A stretch of 9,012 nucleotides of DNA from an uncultured bacterium (lineage in GTDB: Bacteria > Bacteroidota > Bacteroidia > Chitinophagales > Chitinophagaceae). The position numbers and the translations under genes were made by a program. Shown here piece by piece: positions 7,075-9,012 of the stretch (position 1 is the first letter of the stretch; each line of letters starts with the position of its first letter). The stretch covers positions 1 to 9,012 of the forward strand of contig CAJBPC010000471.1 in assembly GCA_903957405.1 (NCBI GenBank). Direction: 5' to 3'. The notes under the pieces are model-generated. The model searched no databases. It was not told where the DNA came from and worked only from the letters and a program-made list of their open reading frames with translations.

Positions 7075-8157
7075 TCAGGCGAAAAGCCCGGGCACCACCC
7101 TCGTACCCTTTACCAGGTCGTCGTCGACATCGACTTGGATGACGCCGTCTTTATCGACCAGCAGATTCAGGAAGTTCTGGATGTTCTTGCCATAGAGTTT
7201 ACTGGCATCCGAAGGCATGGTCGCCGGCAGGTTGCTGTCGCCGATGATCGTGACGCCTTTATACGACACCGTCTCGTTATTTCGTGTTTCCGGGGTATTG
7301 CCTCCTGTAGATGCGGCGAGGTCGATGATGACAGAGCCCGTGCGCATGCTGTCGAGCATCTCATGCGTGACGAGTATCGGTGCCTGCCTGCCGGGTATCT
7401 GCGCCGTCGTGATCAGGATGTCTGACTTCGCCACACTTTCGGCTATGCGTGCCTGTTGTTTGCGTTTGTATTCCTCTGTCTGCTCCACGGCATAGCCTCC
7501 GGCACCGGCAGAGTCAGCCGCACCCTCCACCTCGACGAATCGTCCGCCAAGGCTCATGACTTCCTCCTTCACGGCGGGACGGGTATCGAAAACCTCCACG
7601 ACGGCACCAAGGCGGCGCGCAGTCGCGATGGCCTGCAATCCCGCCACACCCGCTCCGAGTATGAGGATCTTTGCGGGCGGGATGCTGCCGGCTGCAGTCA
7701 TGAACATCGGAAAGTAACGGCCATAGGTATTCGCCGCCAGCAGCACCGCCTTGTAACCGGCAATGTTCGCCTGGCTGCTCAGCACATCCATCGACTGTGC
7801 ACGGGTGGTGCGCGGCAGGAGTTCCATGCTGAAGACGGAGACCCCTGATGCGATAAGGGGTTCAAGGGATTCCCTGTGCTGTCTTGCCTGGTACATGCCG
7901 ATCAGCACCGAACCCGCGGCAGGCACGCCTGAAGGCAGGTTGATGGACAGGATCACATTGGCGGAAGCGAGGATCGAGGATGCAGGCTTGATGGAGGCAC
8001 CGGCCTGCAGATAGGCTTCATCCGTACAGAAAGCGGAAAGTCCCGCGCCGGGTTCCACCCACACTTCCCAGCCTTTCTTGACCCATGCGGAAACAGCTTC
8101 CGCCAGGACGGAGACACGGGTTTCTGGCACCGGCTCCTTAAGCACACCGACAATCAT
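7075..8157 (-). CDS. pntAA: NAD(P) transhydrogenase alpha subunit, NAD-binding part (PntA1)
   Basis: This is the soluble NAD(H)-binding domain I of the split transhydrogenase (360 aa), related to alanine dehydrogenase. The N-terminal half opens with MIVGVLKEPVPETRVSV, the usual pattern for this family. Arg116, Gln121 and Asp124 (PRTTRAQSMD) match the spacing of the R-Q-D loop that contacts NADP and aligns hydride transfer in Rhodospirillum rubrum (R127, Q132, D135). SSQANIAGYKAV follows at about 127-138. The Rossmann fingerprint GAGVAGLQAIATARRLGA is at 168-185, with the NAD-binding VFDTR after it. Other family motifs are ITTAQIPGRQAP (239-250), IDLAASTGGN (about 278-287) and DSNLPATMPSDAS (about 297-309). 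The chain stops at VVPGLFA with no membrane helices, so this is a natural split and not a truncation, because pntAB follows 51 bases downstream. The start is ATG 8157, giving a family-typical N-terminus. Confidence 0.97.
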   Translation of the reverse strand: MIVGVLKEPVPETRVSVLAEAVSAWVKKGWEVWVEPGAGLSAFCTDEAYLQAGASIKPASSILASANVILSINLPSGVPAAGSVLIGMYQARQHRESLEPLIASGVSVFSMELLPRTTRAQSMDVLSSQANIAGYKAVLLAANTYGRYFPMFMTAAGSIPPAKILILGAGVAGLQAIATARRLGAVVEVFDTRPAVKEEVMSLGGRFVEVEGAADSAGAGGYAVEQTEEYKRKQQARIAESVAKSDILITTAQIPGRQAPILVTHEMLDSMRTGSVIIDLAASTGGNTPETRNNETVSYKGVTIIGDSNLPATMPSDASKLYGKNIQNFLNLLVDKDGVIQVDVDDDLVKGTRVVPGLFA

Positions 8158-8177
8158 GAGAAATGTTTGAGTTGTCG

Positions 8178-8185
8178 CGAAATTA
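8178..8185 (-). promoter_or_regulatory. Candidate -7 promoter element upstream of pntAA
   Basis: In the 67-base gap between the methyltransferase stop and the pntAA start, the minus strand reads TAATTTCG, one mismatch from the Bacteroidota TAnnTTTG element. It lies 20 bases upstream of the pntAA ATG, which would leave a short leader. I see no convincing TTG at the -33 position, so the pnt genes may instead be read through from the methyltransferase gene. Confidence 0.2.
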
Positions 8186-8224
8186 CATCATTTGCCATAG
8201 GGGTCCGGCATAAATCACCACTTT

Positions 8225-9012
8225 TTAATACCGAATGGTGAAATGTTGCCGCTCCCTGAAACCCTTTCGGAAAAATACGATGCCGACAAAGAACAGGTCG
8301 ATGCTGCAGGTGACCCTTGGCGAAAGGATGATCTCCGACCAGGCATCTTCCATCTCTCGGCTCCAATGAATGTCGTCGAATATGAAGATGGCATCCTCGC
8401 CGGCATGCTCCATGCATTGAAGAAAATACCTAAGTGTGGGCGCATAACGGTGGTTTCCGTCGAAAAACACCAGGTCAGGCGAAGGCACAAGCTGCAAGGC
8501 CTTCTCCAGCGTGTCATCGAAATTTCCAGGAACGGCCGTGACATTATCCAACCCCAGGGTCTTGAAATGCTCCATCGCAAGCGCATGCACTTGTGCGGCC
8601 CCTTCCAGGGTGACAACCTTTTCTACAGAGTCGGCAGTGGCCATGTAGGCCGTGCTGATGCCAAGGGATGTACCCAGTTCAATGACCGACCTGCAGCGGT
8701 AATGTGCCGCGATCCGGTGCAGAAGTCTCCCGAACTTAGGTGGCTTTGCAGCATTCCCCGCGATATCCCGGACCCTTCGGAGGGTATTGTTATCAAGTCC
8801 GGAACCCGCCCCCATATCCTCCACCGGGATCACCCGCGCATCGCGCTTCAATGAGGCCCTCAGGGCTTCTATCCGTCCGAAGGATGCAGGCTTTTCACGG
8901 GCATTCAACACCTTCGTGACGAAATCGAACACGAACGGCGAATGGATCCCATGCCCCTTGCCATTTGAAGCGGTGATAAAGTATTTCAGATACCGTGATG
9001 CTATGGAAAGAG
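8225..9012 (-). CDS. Class I SAM-dependent methyltransferase (Methyltransf_24-like), 5' end off window
   Basis: The frame stays open from the stop at 8225 to the right edge, so the gene is partial: 261 residues are visible and the start codon is outside. An in-frame GTG at 8932 is not the real start, because the 26 residues before it include GKGHGIHSPF, which continues into VFDFVTKVLN. This is a conserved N-terminal pattern in Bacteroidota methyltransferases. In visible numbering, SAM motif I is VIELGTSLGIS (about 109-119), the acidic end of strand 2 is VVTLEG (about 132-137), the DLVFFDGNHRY block is at about 179-189, and a FIFDDIHW block follows at about 199-206. The DGNHRY and DDIHW blocks resemble Methyltransf_24 and O-methyltransferase folds, in which such acidic residues can bind a metal. 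The substrate cannot be told from sequence. It ends 67 bases before pntAA on the same strand; no functional link to the transhydrogenase is evident. Confidence 0.88.
   Translation of the reverse strand, partial: LSIASRYLKYFITASNGKGHGIHSPFVFDFVTKVLNAREKPASFGRIEALRASLKRDARVIPVEDMGAGSGLDNNTLRRVRDIAGNAAKPPKFGRLLHRIAAHYRCRSVIELGTSLGISTAYMATADSVEKVVTLEGAAQVHALAMEHFKTLGLDNVTAVPGNFDDTLEKALQLVPSPDLVFFDGNHRYAPTLRYFLQCMEHAGEDAIFIFDDIHWSREMEDAWSEIILSPRVTCSIDLFFVGIVFFRKGFRERQHFTIRY

Noticed and set aside
6670..7425. Plus-strand open frame (251 codons) antisense to pntAB and pntAA
   Set aside because: It is His/Asp-rich with no domain or motif and is fully explained as the complement of the pnt genes.
7023..8157. 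Whether separate pntAA and pntAB genes mean a frameshifted pntA
   Set aside because: Both pieces have natural ends and are separated by 51 bases with their own start. The three-part arrangement is known in Rhodospirillum rubrum, Thermus and other bacteria.
8215..8241. Inverted repeat TCACCA/TGGTGA with a 15-base AT-rich loop at the methyltransferase stop
   Set aside because: The stem is only 6 bp with a long loop and no T-run after it on the minus strand, so it is not a credible terminator; chance is likely.

Overview
The window looks like ordinary chromosome from a member of the Bacteroidota, most likely near Chitinophagaceae. This is a judgement from protein style, not from a search. The clues are a methyltransferase N-terminus with a GHGIHSPFVFDF motif, a LysM plus double-psi-barrel exported protein with a Pro/Ala linker, start codons with no clear Shine-Dalgarno sequence, and candidate TAnnTTTG-like promoter elements. 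The DNA is moderately GC-rich by eye.

All seven genes lie on the minus strand, so transcription runs from high to low coordinates. In that order: (1) a class I SAM-dependent methyltransferase whose start lies beyond the right edge (8225-9012, partial); (2-4) a three-part proton-translocating NAD(P) transhydrogenase, pntAA (7075-8157), pntAB (6715-7023) and pntB (5225-6643); (5) an RsmF/NOL1/NOP2/Sun-family RNA cytosine-5 methyltransferase with a C-terminal PUA-like domain (3730-5130); (6) a secreted or periplasmic LysM protein with a degenerate-looking RlpA-like C-terminal domain (2568-3593); (7) a membrane-anchored penicillin-acylase-family Ntn hydrolase (48-2462). Gaps are all short (51 to 136 bases), and no stretch over 300 bases lacks a gene.

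The three pnt genes encode one inner-membrane machine. PntAA binds NAD(H), PntB binds NADP(H), and PntAB plus PntB form the proton channel that couples hydride transfer to the proton gradient. The RsmF-like enzyme and the upstream methyltransferase are probably only neighbours. The LysM protein and the acylase both face the periplasm or cell envelope and may be co-transcribed, but nothing shows they act together.

I see no mobile element, CRISPR array, tRNA, rRNA or defence system. I do not find a previously undescribed system here. The most useful second-look points are the relocated channel histidine in the transhydrogenase, the apparent loss of catalytic residues in the LysM protein's barrel domain, and start-site corrections for three genes.
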